Assembly (NCBI GenBank): GCA_030463445.1
Contig: JAQGFW010010504.1
Location: 1-31,399, forward strand
Source of the DNA: Euplotes aediculatus
Taxonomy: Eukaryota > Ciliophora > Spirotrichea > Euplotida > Euplotidae
Reading direction: 5' to 3'
DNA length: 31,399 nucleotides
The position numbers were made by a program, and so were the translations under genes. Each line of letters opens with the position of its first letter. Position 1 is the stretch's first letter. The notes under the pieces are model-generated. The model saw only the letters and a list, made by a program, of their open reading frames with translations, made no database searches and was not told the origin of the DNA. Shown here in pieces: positions 1-9,690 of the stretch.

Positions 1-21
1 TGAATCAATTTAGGGTTACAA

Positions 22-127
22 GTCCCTCCCCTTCTCCGGTGGGAGAAGGGGAAAGCAAGGGGATGAGGCTGTAGGTAGAGATGAAAACCTCGCCCTTTCA
101 TTCCCTCTCCCACTGGAGAGGGAGGGA
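22..127. repeat. Double-hairpin intergenic repeat (REP-like)
   Basis: Two GC-rich inverted repeats stand in an otherwise AT-rich stretch. The first pairs 28-37 (CCCCTTCTCC) with 42-51. The second pairs 103-110 (CCCTCTCC) with 115-122. Between them, GGGGATGAGG and CCTCGCCCTT are also partly complementary, and the outer ends (TCCCTC and GAGGGA) match, so the whole could fold as one cloverleaf. This resembles dispersed REP-type intergenic repeats. Copy number elsewhere in the genome cannot be seen. The remaining bases up to the pump gene are AT-rich and include a TTAGCT/AGCTAA pair (171-176 and 201-206) of unknown meaning. Confidence 0.6.
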
Positions 128-222
128 TACGAAATCTCAAATTAATTTTTCACACTATTATTTAATTCGATTAGCTGCTTATAAATAAAATTAATTTTTT
201 AGCTAATTCACGATTACAAAAC

Positions 223-3200
223 ATGGAATCAAACAATACAATTGAAAAACAAGAACTCCCTCATGGCAGTGGGTTTATATATAATCTGATTGGCTGGTTG
301 GCAGCAAATAAAACCACGGTTTATTTGTTTACAATCATGCTGACGCTAACTGGCTTGGCGATTTATAATGCCTTGCCAAAAGAGCAATTCCCCGAAATCA
401 AAATTCCGCAGATTTACGTTCAGACGGTCTATGCAGGAACTGCCCCAGCCGATATTGAAAATACGATTAATAAACCGATTGAGAAACAAATCAAATCTCA
501 GAAAGGCGTAAAACGTATCAAATCGAATGCTTTGCAGGATGTTTCGGTGATTTTGGTTGAGTTCAATACCGATGTTGATGTAGAAGATGCCAAAGAAAGA
601 GTAAAAACAGCGGTTGAGAATGCTCGCCGTGATTTACCAACCGATTTGACCCAAGACCCAAGTGTGGTGGAGGTAAACTTCTCGGAATTTCCGATTATGA
701 ATATCAATATTTCGGGTAATTATCCGCTCAAAAAGTTAAAAGATTATGCTGAGCAGATTCAGGATGCAATTGAGGCACAGCCCGAAATCACTCGTGTAGA
801 TATTGTGGGTGCATTGAAACGTGAAATCCAAATCAATCTGGATTTGTACAAAATGCAAACTTATGGAATCGCCTTTTATGATATTCAGAGTGCAGTACAG
901 GGCGAAAATGTGAATGTTTCGGGTGGAGAGTTGAACGTTGATAATGTCCGCCGTACACTTCGAGTACAAGGTGAATTTAAGTCGGTCGAGCAGTTACAAA
1001 ATGTCATTATTCGTAGCGGTCAAGGTGCCACAGTGCGTTTGAGAGATATTGCCGATGTGCGTGATGCTTACGAAGAGCAACAGGATTTTGCCCGAATGGA
1101 TAACAAATCGGTTATTACGCTGAATGTTATCAAACGTGGTGGCGAAAACTTGGTTTCGGCATCCGAAAAAATCGAAAAAGTCTTGGAAGAATTCAAAGAT
1201 AAGTTTCCAGAAGGCTTGAATGTAACTGTTACGGCTGACCAGTCGGAGCGTACAAAAGCCGATTTGAATGACCTTTTAAATACCGTTGTTCTGGGTTTTA
1301 TCTTTGTGGTATTGGTTTTAATGTTCTTCATGGGGGTTCGAGATGCCATCTTTGTAGGTTTATCGGTTCCGTTGTCGGCTCTGATTGCCTTTATTCCAAT
1401 TCTTGGAATGGGCTTTACCTTAAATACTATCGTACTTTTTGGATTTTTGCTTGGTTTGGGGCTTGTGGTAGATGATGCTATTGTGGTTATCGAAAACGCC
1501 CACCGATTATTCAACCGTCATAAAGACTTGAGTATTACCGAAGCCGTAAAACTGGCGGCATCCGAGGTTTTTGTACCTGTGTTTTCGGGTACATTGACAA
1601 CCATAATGCCGTTTACACCACTTTTAGTTTGGGGTGGAATTTTCGGTGAATTTATGAAATATTTACCTTGGACGCTCATATTTACCCTTTCAGCTTCGAT
1701 TTTGGTGGCCTATGTGATGAACCCTGTCTTTGCGATTTCGTTTATGCAACGCCATGACGAAGAACACGAAGAAGCTCCAACTTGGAGTGATTTGAAAAGA
1801 CCGATGCTTTGGATGGGGGGAATCGCTCTTGTGGGATATTTGATTAATCGTGGAATTGGGAATTTTATGATTTTCTTGATGATTTTGTATGTCTTCAATC
1901 ACTTCATTCTAACACCCAAAGTCATCAATCCATTCCAAAGAGTACTTTTGCCAGCATTCAAGAATAATTATCGTAAACTGATTCAATTCTTGATACAAGG
2001 ATACCGCCCAGTTTGGGTTGTGGTTTCGGCATTTTTCTTATTGATATTTACATTTGTCCTGACAGGCATTAAGCAGCCAAAAGTGATACTCTTCCCGAGT
2101 GGCGACCCCGACTATGTGTATGTCTATAATGTGATGCCGATAGGTACAGATGCCCGTGTAACAGATGCTGTAACACGTGAGATTGAGCGTCGAGTATTTG
2201 ATGTTATCAAGAAAAGCAAAGCCGAACACGCCGTAAACTCGGTAATATCGAATGTAGGCTTAAACGCTGGCGACCCATTCAATCCAGACCGCTCGGCAAC
2301 ACCACATAAATCTAAAGTTACGGTGGCATTCAATAAAAAAGATGACCGTGGCAATATCTCTTCGGTAACGATGCTCGAAGAAATCCGTAAGGCAATGAGG
2401 GGAATCCCTGCCACTGAGATTTCGGTTGAGCGTGAAAACAATGGCCCGCCAGCAGGTAAAGCCGTAACTATTGAAGTAATGGGTGATGATTTTGCCGTAT
2501 TGCAAGACCTCGAAACAAAGGTGCGTAGCGGTATTCAGAAAGCAGGAATTGAGGGGATTGACCAGTTGAAATCTGATTTGATTACGAATAAACCCGAAAT
2601 CATTATTGATGTTGATAGAGAAAAAGCCAGCCGTGAGGGTATCAGCTCGGCACAGATTGCGATGGCAATTCGTACGGCATTGTTTGGTGCAGAAATTTCG
2701 AAATTCCGTGATGAAAAAGACGAATACCCGATTCAGTTGCGTCTCAAAGGCGAAGACCGTGCTTCAATCGAAAAACTATTGAGCATGAATATTAGTTATC
2801 GAGATATGAATATGGGCGGAGTGCTACGAAATGTACCTTTGAGTTCGGTTGCTTCGATTGCGTACTCGACAACTTTTAGCCAAATCAACCGTAAAAATCA
2901 ATCTCGGATGATTACCCTTAGCTCGGATGTTACACAAGAATTTAATCCGAATGAGGTAAACCAAAAGATTCAAGTTGTCGTAGATGAAATAGAAATGCCA
3001 AGCGGATACCAAATAAAATTGGGTGGAGAACAAGAGGAGTTTGTGGCGGCGTTCAGCTTTTTAGGGAATGCTTTTTTGGTGGCTTTGTTGTTTATTTATA
3101 TCATTTTGGCAACACAATTTAACTCATTGACAAAACCAGCTATTGTGTTTGGCACAATCATTTTGAGTTTGATTGGGGTATTGCTCGGCTTCATTGCTAC

Positions 3201-3645
3201 TGGTAAAGATTTCTCGGTAATTATGTCGGGTGTTGGTATCATTGCATTGGCTGGTATTGTGGTTAAGAACGGTATCTTGTTGATAGAATTTACGGATGAG
3301 TTGCGTAGTCGTGGATACGGACTAAAAGAAGCGATTATTGAAGGTGGTGCTACTCGTCTGACTCCTGTGCTTTTGACGGCATCGGCGGCAGTTTTGGGTC
3401 TGATTCCGCTGGCTTTTGGTCTTACAGTTGATTTTGGGGCTTTATTTGCCGACTTAAAACCAGCAATTCACGTGGGCGGAGATAGTGCTGTTTTCTGGAA
3501 TATCTTGGCTTGGACAATCATCTATGGTCTTACATTCTCGACTGTCTTGACGCTCGTAATCGTGCCGTGTATGTACTACATCAGCGAACGCCTCAAAGAG
3601 CGTTTTAAGAAGAAAAAACCAGTTGTGGTTGAAGTTGTAGAATAA
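223..3645 (+). CDS. RND efflux pump, inner-membrane permease subunit (HAE-1 type)
   Basis: This is the proton-driven inner-membrane subunit of a tripartite efflux pump of the AcrB/MexB superfamily, 1140 residues. The first membrane helix is near residues 28-48, followed by a porter region with the usual GTAPADIEN-type start. The helix-4 proton-relay pair is seen as VVDDAIVVIEN with Asp417-Asp418, and the partner lysine of helix 10 is Lys1015 in VVKNGILLIEF. The VDDA form fits the drug-type HAE-1 group rather than CzcA-like metal pumps. Two extra hydrophobic stretches near residues 529-541 and 547-560, between the two halves, make it longer than AcrB (about 1050). No adaptor or TolC-like gene is in the window; they may lie to the left. 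Substrate unknown. Confidence 0.95.
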   Translation: MESNNTIEKQELPHGSGFIYNLIGWLAANKTTVYLFTIMLTLTGLAIYNALPKEQFPEIKIPQIYVQTVYAGTAPADIENTINKPIEKQIKSQKGVKRIKSNALQDVSVILVEFNTDVDVEDAKERVKTAVENARRDLPTDLTQDPSVVEVNFSEFPIMNINISGNYPLKKLKDYAEQIQDAIEAQPEITRVDIVGALKREIQINLDLYKMQTYGIAFYDIQSAVQGENVNVSGGELNVDNVRRTLRVQGEFKSVEQLQNVIIRSGQGATVRLRDIADVRDAYEEQQDFARMDNKSVITLNVIKRGGENLVSASEKIEKVLEEFKDKFPEGLNVTVTADQSERTKADLNDLLNTVVLGFIFVVLVLMFFMGVRDAIFVGLSVPLSALIAFIPILGMGFTLNTIVLFGFLLGLGLVVDDAIVVIENAHRLFNRHKDLSITEAVKLAASEVFVPVFSGTLTTIMPFTPLLVWGGIFGEFMKYLPWTLIFTLSASILVAYVMNPVFAISFMQRHDEEHEEAPTWSDLKRPMLWMGGIALVGYLINRGIGNFMIFLMILYVFNHFILTPKVINPFQRVLLPAFKNNYRKLIQFLIQGYRPVWVVVSAFFLLIFTFVLTGIKQPKVILFPSGDPDYVYVYNVMPIGTDARVTDAVTREIERRVFDVIKKSKAEHAVNSVISNVGLNAGDPFNPDRSATPHKSKVTVAFNKKDDRGNISSVTMLEEIRKAMRGIPATEISVERENNGPPAGKAVTIEVMGDDFAVLQDLETKVRSGIQKAGIEGIDQLKSDLITNKPEIIIDVDREKASREGISSAQIAMAIRTALFGAEISKFRDEKDEYPIQLRLKGEDRASIEKLLSMNISYRDMNMGGVLRNVPLSSVASIAYSTTFSQINRKNQSRMITLSSDVTQEFNPNEVNQKIQVVVDEIEMPSGYQIKLGGEQEEFVAAFSFLGNAFLVALLFIYIILATQFNSLTKPAIVFGTIILSLIGVLLGFIATGKDFSVIMSGVGIIALAGIVVKNGILLIEFTDELRSRGYGLKEAIIEGGATRLTPVLLTASAAVLGLIPLAFGLTVDFGALFADLKPAIHVGGDSAVFWNILAWTIIYGLTFSTVLTLVIVPCMYYISERLKERFKKKKPVVVEVVE

Positions 3646-3693
3646 TTATTAGATAAATATTTTAGTGGTAGTTTAGTGGTTAAACAACGAAAG

Positions 3694-3725
3694 AAGCCCG
3701 TACGATTGTACGGGCTTTTCTTTTT
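3694..3725. terminator. Rho-independent terminator between convergent genes
   Basis: A perfect 10-bp stem (AAGCCCGTAC at 3694-3703, GTACGGGCTT at 3708-3717) with a four-base loop is followed by TTCTTTTTT, a good terminator for the pump gene on the + strand. Read leftward, the same stem is followed by CTTTCG, so it may also stop transcription from the hydrolase gene. Just before it, TTTAGTGGT occurs twice (3661-3669 and 3672-3680). Confidence 0.85.
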
Positions 3726-3740
3726 TGAGTAGTCAAATAT

Positions 3741-4742
3741 TTAGTGTGAGAGATTAGTCCAGTCTATAAATTCTTTAAAAATCTTGCCCCATAGCTTAGT
3801 TTTTATTCTATTTTGTACTTTTTCATAGGAGTGATTACAACCTACACAAACTTTAAACGTGAGGTTATTTTTCCTCCTTTGCATAAACTGAATAGGAATT
3901 AGGTAGGCAGTCTCAATAGGTGTGCTTTCATCTTGGGTAGCAAAATGAGCAAAAATAGGTATTTCAACATCCAAAAGATATTCGATAGGTGCTTTTTCGT
4001 ATGATGACCAGCGTTTGTTAGTATAGCCCATTTCATCAATTTCTGTTGAATTTGGGTCTTGAATCACCTTTTTATACCAATTCAAAATAGCTGTATTAGC
4101 TTGATGTGCTGCCGAGTCAGTAATATTTCCTTTCAGGGTTTCGATACGATTAAATAAGGCAAATTCATAAAAATTATTTAACACATTACCCGACCAAAAT
4201 CCTAAATGGGTGATGCTTTTGTTTTTTAATGCTAAAGGTGCTGCAATTGTTGCTCCTTCAGAATGACCATAAACAATTATTTTCTCGGGTTTTTGTAAAT
4301 GCTTTTTGATAATATCTTTTATTGATTCATCAATTTGCATCATTCTGTATTCAAGGTGATTTCTTTTGTAATATTCGACAGACACTCTCAGGTTATTTCT
4401 ATCGAAAATACCTGCCATAGCAGGCTTTGGTATAATAGCAAAGGTGTAATTTGAATCCAATGCCATATAATCATCCCCAAACCACCTCGAAATATCATAT
4501 TTACCATTACTTAATGAGTAAGTGAAAATTGGGTTTGGGTCTGTTCCTTGAATATATACTACCAGATTCCTGGGCTTTATTTTATAATTCTTTAAATAGT
4601 AATAAACGGTATCACTATTATTTATCACCTGCCCTTCTATAAAGTCATATTTTTGTAAGGCTTCATTTATAGTAGGTGCTATATTTTCTTTTTGAGCTTG
4701 CACACTCAAAAAAGAGAATAACAAAAGGTGATAAATTTTCAT
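3741..4742 (-). CDS. Exported alpha/beta-hydrolase-like protein
   Basis: The 333-residue product begins with a short hydrophobic export signal (residues 1-17, ending SVQAQ). A nucleophile elbow GHSEGA gives Ser161. Asp271 (ATQDES) and His304 (GCNHSY) are correctly ordered candidates for the rest of the triad. This is the layout of serine hydrolases of the alpha/beta fold; the substrate is unknown. It lies 59 bp downstream of the last permease gene on the same strand, so it could be read from the array, but that gap also holds a weak hairpin (4785-4799) and a poor -7-like box (TACTTTTC, complement of 4757-4764), so an independent promoter is equally possible. Cys299 and Cys302 near the histidine could form a disulfide. 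Confidence 0.8.
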   Translation of the reverse strand: MKIYHLLLFSFLSVQAQKENIAPTINEALQKYDFIEGQVINNSDTVYYYLKNYKIKPRNLVVYIQGTDPNPIFTYSLSNGKYDISRWFGDDYMALDSNYTFAIIPKPAMAGIFDRNNLRVSVEYYKRNHLEYRMMQIDESIKDIIKKHLQKPEKIIVYGHSEGATIAAPLALKNKSITHLGFWSGNVLNNFYEFALFNRIETLKGNITDSAAHQANTAILNWYKKVIQDPNSTEIDEMGYTNKRWSSYEKAPIEYLLDVEIPIFAHFATQDESTPIETAYLIPIQFMQRRKNNLTFKVCVGCNHSYEKVQNRIKTKLWGKIFKEFIDWTNLSH

Positions 4743-4784
4743 ATAGTAAGGTTTATGAAAAGTAGATGCTTATTCTTGTAAAAG

Positions 4785-4799
4785 AGTTGCTTTTCAACT
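4785..4799 (-). terminator. Weak hairpin just after permease P1
   Basis: A 5-bp stem (AGTTG/CAACT) with a five-base loop directly follows the P1 stop codon on the minus strand and is followed by CTTTTAC. This is too weak to be a confident terminator, but it is the only terminator-like structure between the permease array and the hydrolase gene. Confidence 0.25.
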
Positions 4800-4801
4800 G
4801 C

Positions 4802-7204
4802 TTACTCCGTTTTCAAACTTTTCACCGGATTTGCAATGGCGGCATTATACGCTATCATTCCAACCAAAATCACTATTATACCGAAAACCAAGATACTAAT
4901 TGGCAAAATTGCAAAGTATTGAATCTCAACTCTATATGCAAAGCCTGCAAGCCATTGATTAATAATAAAATAGATAATAGGAAAGCTAATCCCCAATGCA
5001 AAAATTACCAATGGAATGTATTCTTTGACTGATAATGTGGAAATTGACAATGGCGATGCCCCTAAAATTTTACGTATTCCGATTTCTTTGGTTCGGATGC
5101 TGGTCAAGAAAACCGTAACACCGATGATTCCGAGTGAAGCTAACAATATCGAAATCCAATTGAAGTAGCTAAAAAGTGTATTGAGCTTATTTTCTTGGCG
5201 ATACAGTTTATTGATATTTGTTTCCAGAAACGATATTTCTAACGGAAAAGGCTCGTTTAGTTCTTTATATACTTTTTGTATTTTTTTGAGTGCTTCATCT
5301 GAATTATACGTTATGATGCTTCGTCCATCCATTCTGACCGAATTAGAAAGTGTAATGAAATATGGTTCAATCTTTTCTCGTAGCGAAAACAAATGAATAT
5401 CTTCAAATATACCATCTATCACAAACGGGATTCCCGCTTGCCCATTAGCCGGATTTACATATTCGGGTTCGGTTATGATGGTTGTTCCTACTAATTTTTC
5501 GATGGGTACTTTGATTGATTCCGCAATCTTTTTGGCGGCAGTTCGATTGATGATGGTTTTACGAGTAGAATTTTTATCAAAAACTAAGTCAGTTTTGATA
5601 TCATAAGCCTTCAATGCTTCATAATCGAGATAGAGCTGGCGGGCATCATCAAATACAATTTCCTGATTTGCTACTTTGTAGGTCATCTGATTGAAGGGTA
5701 TTATTCCAAAATCTGAACCATTACCTACGTGATTTATCCCCGAAACTTGTCTTAATTTTTGCTGAAATAAATCTTGTTTTTCGGGAGATGTATAGGCAAA
5801 AAGGAGTTGGTTTTTGCGAAATCCTAAATCTTTTTGATTAATAAACTCCAACTGTTTGGCCGTGAAATATGCAATTGAGGCAATTGAAATCAGGCACACT
5901 AACTGGGCAGTTATTAAGTATTTTCGGATGATAAGACCTTGGAAATTACTTTTTTGAAGCCCATTTTTAAACAAATTAATGGTGTTTTTTCTTGCCAAAA
6001 GTAAGATTGGAGCAATACTGGCAACGAAACCGATAGAAATAGCTAAAACTATGAGTATCAAAAATATTTGGTAGTTTTCGATAAAACTTGTGCTAATTTC
6101 TACATCCATCAATTCATTGAAAGTAGGGGTTGCAAACGAGATTAAAACAACCGCCAACGGAACCGCAATCAGTGAAAGTATGATGGCTTCTAAAATAAAT
6201 TGAACGGCAATATTTTCGCTCTTTGCACCCATTGTTTTCAAGACTCCGATAGTTTTGTTTTGCTTCGATTTAATGGCAAGTGTGAGATTTGCGTAATTAA
6301 AAATGGTAATAAAAACAGTAAAAATGGCAAATAGCCCAATCAAGAAAATATATGTGTAACTTCCGGGTTGTTTTGATTCATAAAGGATATTAGATTTGAA
6401 ATGAATATCTTTTATTGCCTGCAAAAAATGCCCTTTGTAAAGTGGGTCTTTGGCTAAGCGTGGGCTATAATTAGCAATATTTTGGTTGAGCTGCTGCGTC
6501 AGATTGGGCAACGAAACATTGGGCTCGGATTCGATATAAATGCGGCTTCCCCAATAATCAATCTTTTGGGTATTAAGAGCAATCGAAAAATCAAAATGAC
6601 TATTATTAGGTACATCTTTTATCACGGCAGCTATCTGATAATTCTCCCCTAAAATTTTTACCGTTTTGTTTACTAAATCGCCCAAATATTGGTTTTTACT
6701 CACTAATTGATTAGCGATGGATTCGGTCAGTAGAACTTTGTTTACTCCATCATGAAAATTCTGAAAACTACCTTCGATGATATTCCAATCAAATATTTCA
6801 ACAAACGCCTGCGGGGTATTAGTCGAGAGAATAGCGTTGGTTTCGATTCGTTTTTGATTTAATTCGATAAACTCTTTGCTGGGAGAGATAATAAATTGGG
6901 TAGCATCTACAACTCCATTAGTATTTTTAAGCGATTTAATCCAATTCTTTTGTTCATTCTCATCTGAGCTTGACCAGTTTGGAAACCCTATAATGCTGTA
7001 GCCTTGATTACGGTAGTTTTGGGCCAAACGAAAAATATTATCAGACTTTTGGTGAAAAGCATCGTAATTCGACTCGAATAATAAATAGTTTACCGTAAAA
7101 TAGCTGACAGTTAAGGCAATCACAATGCCTACAATATTTATCGCAGTGTAAACTTTGTTTGATGAAAATCCACGAAAAATTCGTTTTAGAAAAATTTTAA
7201 GCAT
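4802..7204 (-). CDS. MacB/FtsX-family ABC permease P1 (divergent first half)
   Basis: 800 residues, the last permease in the reading direction. Membrane helices are expected near residues 20-42, 285-310, 330-360, 375-400, 425-447, 680-700, 725-748 and 765-790, with periplasmic cores in between. Proteins of this superfamily (MacB, LolCE, FtsX, BceB) usually work with a cytoplasmic ATPase and pass ATP-driven movement to the periplasm. The second-half coupling motif is normal (RTKEIGIRKILGAS, about residue 706) and the end is NPVKSLKTE. In the first half the motif is degenerate (KTIGVLKTMGAK, about residue 318: the Glu and Arg are gone), and the half ends TINLFKNG rather than PIKVLKG. The start MLKIFLKRIF also differs from the MIRNY start of most copies. 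Gap to P2 is 28 bp, very AT-rich, with no palindrome. Confidence 0.9.
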   Translation of the reverse strand: MLKIFLKRIFRGFSSNKVYTAINIVGIVIALTVSYFTVNYLLFESNYDAFHQKSDNIFRLAQNYRNQGYSIIGFPNWSSSDENEQKNWIKSLKNTNGVVDATQFIISPSKEFIELNQKRIETNAILSTNTPQAFVEIFDWNIIEGSFQNFHDGVNKVLLTESIANQLVSKNQYLGDLVNKTVKILGENYQIAAVIKDVPNNSHFDFSIALNTQKIDYWGSRIYIESEPNVSLPNLTQQLNQNIANYSPRLAKDPLYKGHFLQAIKDIHFKSNILYESKQPGSYTYIFLIGLFAIFTVFITIFNYANLTLAIKSKQNKTIGVLKTMGAKSENIAVQFILEAIILSLIAVPLAVVLISFATPTFNELMDVEISTSFIENYQIFLILIVLAISIGFVASIAPILLLARKNTINLFKNGLQKSNFQGLIIRKYLITAQLVCLISIASIAYFTAKQLEFINQKDLGFRKNQLLFAYTSPEKQDLFQQKLRQVSGINHVGNGSDFGIIPFNQMTYKVANQEIVFDDARQLYLDYEALKAYDIKTDLVFDKNSTRKTIINRTAAKKIAESIKVPIEKLVGTTIITEPEYVNPANGQAGIPFVIDGIFEDIHLFSLREKIEPYFITLSNSVRMDGRSIITYNSDEALKKIQKVYKELNEPFPLEISFLETNINKLYRQENKLNTLFSYFNWISILLASLGIIGVTVFLTSIRTKEIGIRKILGASPLSISTLSVKEYIPLVIFALGISFPIIYFIINQWLAGFAYRVEIQYFAILPISILVFGIIVILVGMIAYNAAIANPVKSLKTE

Positions 7205-7232
7205 AGTCTATATATTTTTAAATAATTATATA

Positions 7233-9665
7233 TTAATCCGTTTTCAGACTCTTTACAGGATTCATCAATGCAGCTTTGATAGCTTGATAACTCACTGTAA
7301 GTAAGGCTATTATAATTGCTGTTGTACCAGCAATGGCAAAAAACCACCAACTGATTTCGATACGATAGGCAAATTCTTCCAGCCATTTGTCGGTTGCCCA
7401 CCAAGCTATCGGGAAGGCTATTCCGTTGGCTATCAAGACTAACTTCAAGAAGTCTTTTGAAAGTAGAGTTGCCAAATTTAGCACACTGGCACCCAATACT
7501 TTTCTTACACCAATTTCCTTAACTCGTTTTTCAGCGGCATAAGTTGCCAAGCCAAAAAGTCCCAAGCAAGCTATGAGAATAGTTGCCAGTGCTGCCCAAA
7601 TCAAAAGCGATTGGCGACGAGCGTCATCGGCATAAAAGCGAGCTAATTGCTCGTCCAGAAAATGGTATTCGAGCAAATGTGAGGGGTCAATTTTGGTTAA
7701 TGTTTTTTCCATTTGGTCTAAGGTATTCGGAATATCTCTACCTGTGACCCTCGCAGTAAAGTAGTCAATATTATGAACAGGGTTGTTTTGATAAGCCAAG
7801 ACAATCGGAGCTATTTTATCTCTCAACGATTGAAAATGGAAGTCTTTCACGATACCAATTACTCTGGCACGAAAGACTTGATTGTTGGGCAAAGGTCTGA
7901 AACTCCCACCCATTGCTCTCTCTGGTATTTCCAAAATTTGGTCAGATGGCTCTTTGATGTTCAGCATTTTAGCCGCAGTTTCGTTGATGATAATTGAAGA
8001 CGAATCACTTATACCAGTAAAGTTTTTACCTTTCAGTAATTCTACATCAAAGGTTTTTATGAAGTTTTCGTCAACTCCCAAAAAGAATGAAGTTTGGGTC
8101 TCGATTACACTGGCGGTTTGTATTTTTATAGTTGGAATTGTTTTCCACTCTCCCGGAACCCTTGACGTAACCGATATATCTTTTACGTTTGGAATCGCTC
8201 CAAATTCGGTTTTGATAGCATCGGCACTGCCTCGAACTTTGCCCGAATTTATATCTACCACACAAAGCAATTCTTTATCAAAACCCAAGTCTTTGTTATT
8301 GACAAAATTAACTTGTTTATAAATTGCAATCGTGCCAATGAGCATAATAACTGATATTGTAAATTGAAAAATAACTAAGCCTTTGCGAAGCGATAAATCA
8401 GCTTTATTATTCAATTTTAGGCTTTTTAATAACAACAACGGGCTGAATTTTGAAAGCATAAAGGCAGGATACGAGCCAGATACTAAACCCGTGATAATCA
8501 ATGCCAAGGTGGTATAAAGCCAGATTCTATAATCTGAGTTGAAACCAAGCGAAAGCTGCTTATCTGCAAACTCATTAAAGGTCGGGAGTGTCAGATTGAT
8601 AAGCAAAAGTGCTATCACAAACGAAAGGCTCGTAACGATAAACGATTCGGTCAGAAATTGATAAACTACATGGCTACGAAATGCTCCAATTGCCTTACGA
8701 ACCCCTATTTCCTTGCTTCGATTGGTAGCACGTGCAGTGGTGAGATTCATGTAGTTGATACAAGCAATTAGCAATACGAATAATGCCACCAGACCGAAGA
8801 TTTTGATATAAAGCAATGAGCCTTGTGCAATACCCTCGCTATTGCCTTTTATACCTTCCGAAAAATGAATATCTGCTATGTTTTGTAAGCCATATTTGAT
8901 ACTATTTACAGCTTCAATCTTGGTATTTTTATAAACCAAATCCGTTATTTTATTGGCAGTGAGGTCAGGATTTGCATTTTCTTTGAGTAGAAAAAATGTT
9001 AAAAATCCATCAGAAAGCCAATTGGGTGGTTGTTGAGAAAAATCTTCTGAATTTCTAAGGGTTATTTCAGAAATTAAAGCATTGAATTGCAAACTTGAGT
9101 TTTTAGGAAGTTTTTTGAGTACTGCTGTAATTTTGAAAGGTTGGTCCCATTCAAAATCAACAATTTTACCCACAACTTGCGTTGTACCAAATAACTTTAA
9201 GGCTAAATCTTCTACCAAGACAATCGAATAGGGTTCATCAAGAGCATTGGTTAAGCTGCCAGTCAATATTTCAAAATCAAATACGTTAAAAACATCTTCG
9301 TTTGCGGTTACGTGCGTCTCCAAAAACACTTTTTTGTTTTCAGGATTCATAATATTCGCACGGCTCAATCTATTAAATCGAACTACTTTTTCGACTTCAG
9401 GAATCGTTTTTTTTGCTTCTTCCGACACGATATATCCCGAACCCGCTACTTTGATGGTTTCATTAACATTGGTTTTATCTTGCACTGCTCGAAAAATCCG
9501 ATTGGCTTTGTTATGGTGTTGGTCGAAGGTCAATTCATCAAACAAATACAAGCCAATGAGCATAAAACAAGCTATGCCAAAGGTAAGCCCAACCACATTA
9601 AGGGTTGTGTAAAGTTTGTTTCGGAGCAAATTCCGAAAAGCTATTTTAAAGTAATTGCGTATCAT
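7233..9665 (-). CDS. MacB/FtsX-family ABC permease P2
   Basis: 810 residues from the conserved start MIRNYFKIAFRNLLRNK. Coupling motifs are RSKEIGVRKAIGA (about residue 318) and RVKEIGVRKVLGAS (about residue 718), both intact. The first half ends FSPLLLLKSLK, a looser version of the P-x-K-x-L-K mark, and the protein ends NPVKSLKTD. The second periplasmic core has an insertion-like stretch (PERAMGGSFRPLPNN) shortly before the conserved VIGIVKDFHFQSL. It is less like the P3/P4/P6/P9/P11 group than those are to each other. The upstream joint (57 bp) holds a perfect palindrome at 9691-9716. Confidence 0.92.
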   Translation of the reverse strand: MIRNYFKIAFRNLLRNKLYTTLNVVGLTFGIACFMLIGLYLFDELTFDQHHNKANRIFRAVQDKTNVNETIKVAGSGYIVSEEAKKTIPEVEKVVRFNRLSRANIMNPENKKVFLETHVTANEDVFNVFDFEILTGSLTNALDEPYSIVLVEDLALKLFGTTQVVGKIVDFEWDQPFKITAVLKKLPKNSSLQFNALISEITLRNSEDFSQQPPNWLSDGFLTFFLLKENANPDLTANKITDLVYKNTKIEAVNSIKYGLQNIADIHFSEGIKGNSEGIAQGSLLYIKIFGLVALFVLLIACINYMNLTTARATNRSKEIGVRKAIGAFRSHVVYQFLTESFIVTSLSFVIALLLINLTLPTFNEFADKQLSLGFNSDYRIWLYTTLALIITGLVSGSYPAFMLSKFSPLLLLKSLKLNNKADLSLRKGLVIFQFTISVIMLIGTIAIYKQVNFVNNKDLGFDKELLCVVDINSGKVRGSADAIKTEFGAIPNVKDISVTSRVPGEWKTIPTIKIQTASVIETQTSFFLGVDENFIKTFDVELLKGKNFTGISDSSSIIINETAAKMLNIKEPSDQILEIPERAMGGSFRPLPNNQVFRARVIGIVKDFHFQSLRDKIAPIVLAYQNNPVHNIDYFTARVTGRDIPNTLDQMEKTLTKIDPSHLLEYHFLDEQLARFYADDARRQSLLIWAALATILIACLGLFGLATYAAEKRVKEIGVRKVLGASVLNLATLLSKDFLKLVLIANGIAFPIAWWATDKWLEEFAYRIEISWWFFAIAGTTAIIIALLTVSYQAIKAALMNPVKSLKTD

Positions 9666-9690
9666 AATTTTGTTATTTTTATTGTCGTTG

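Noticed and set aside
1068-1514. 148-codon open frame on the minus strand inside the pump gene
   Set aside because: It lies fully antisense to a clear RND pump gene, is rich in Ser, Thr and Lys of low-complexity type, and matches no known family.
7882-8322. 146-codon open frame on the + strand inside P2
   Set aside because: It is antisense to conserved permease sequence; its length follows from the codon use of the real gene.
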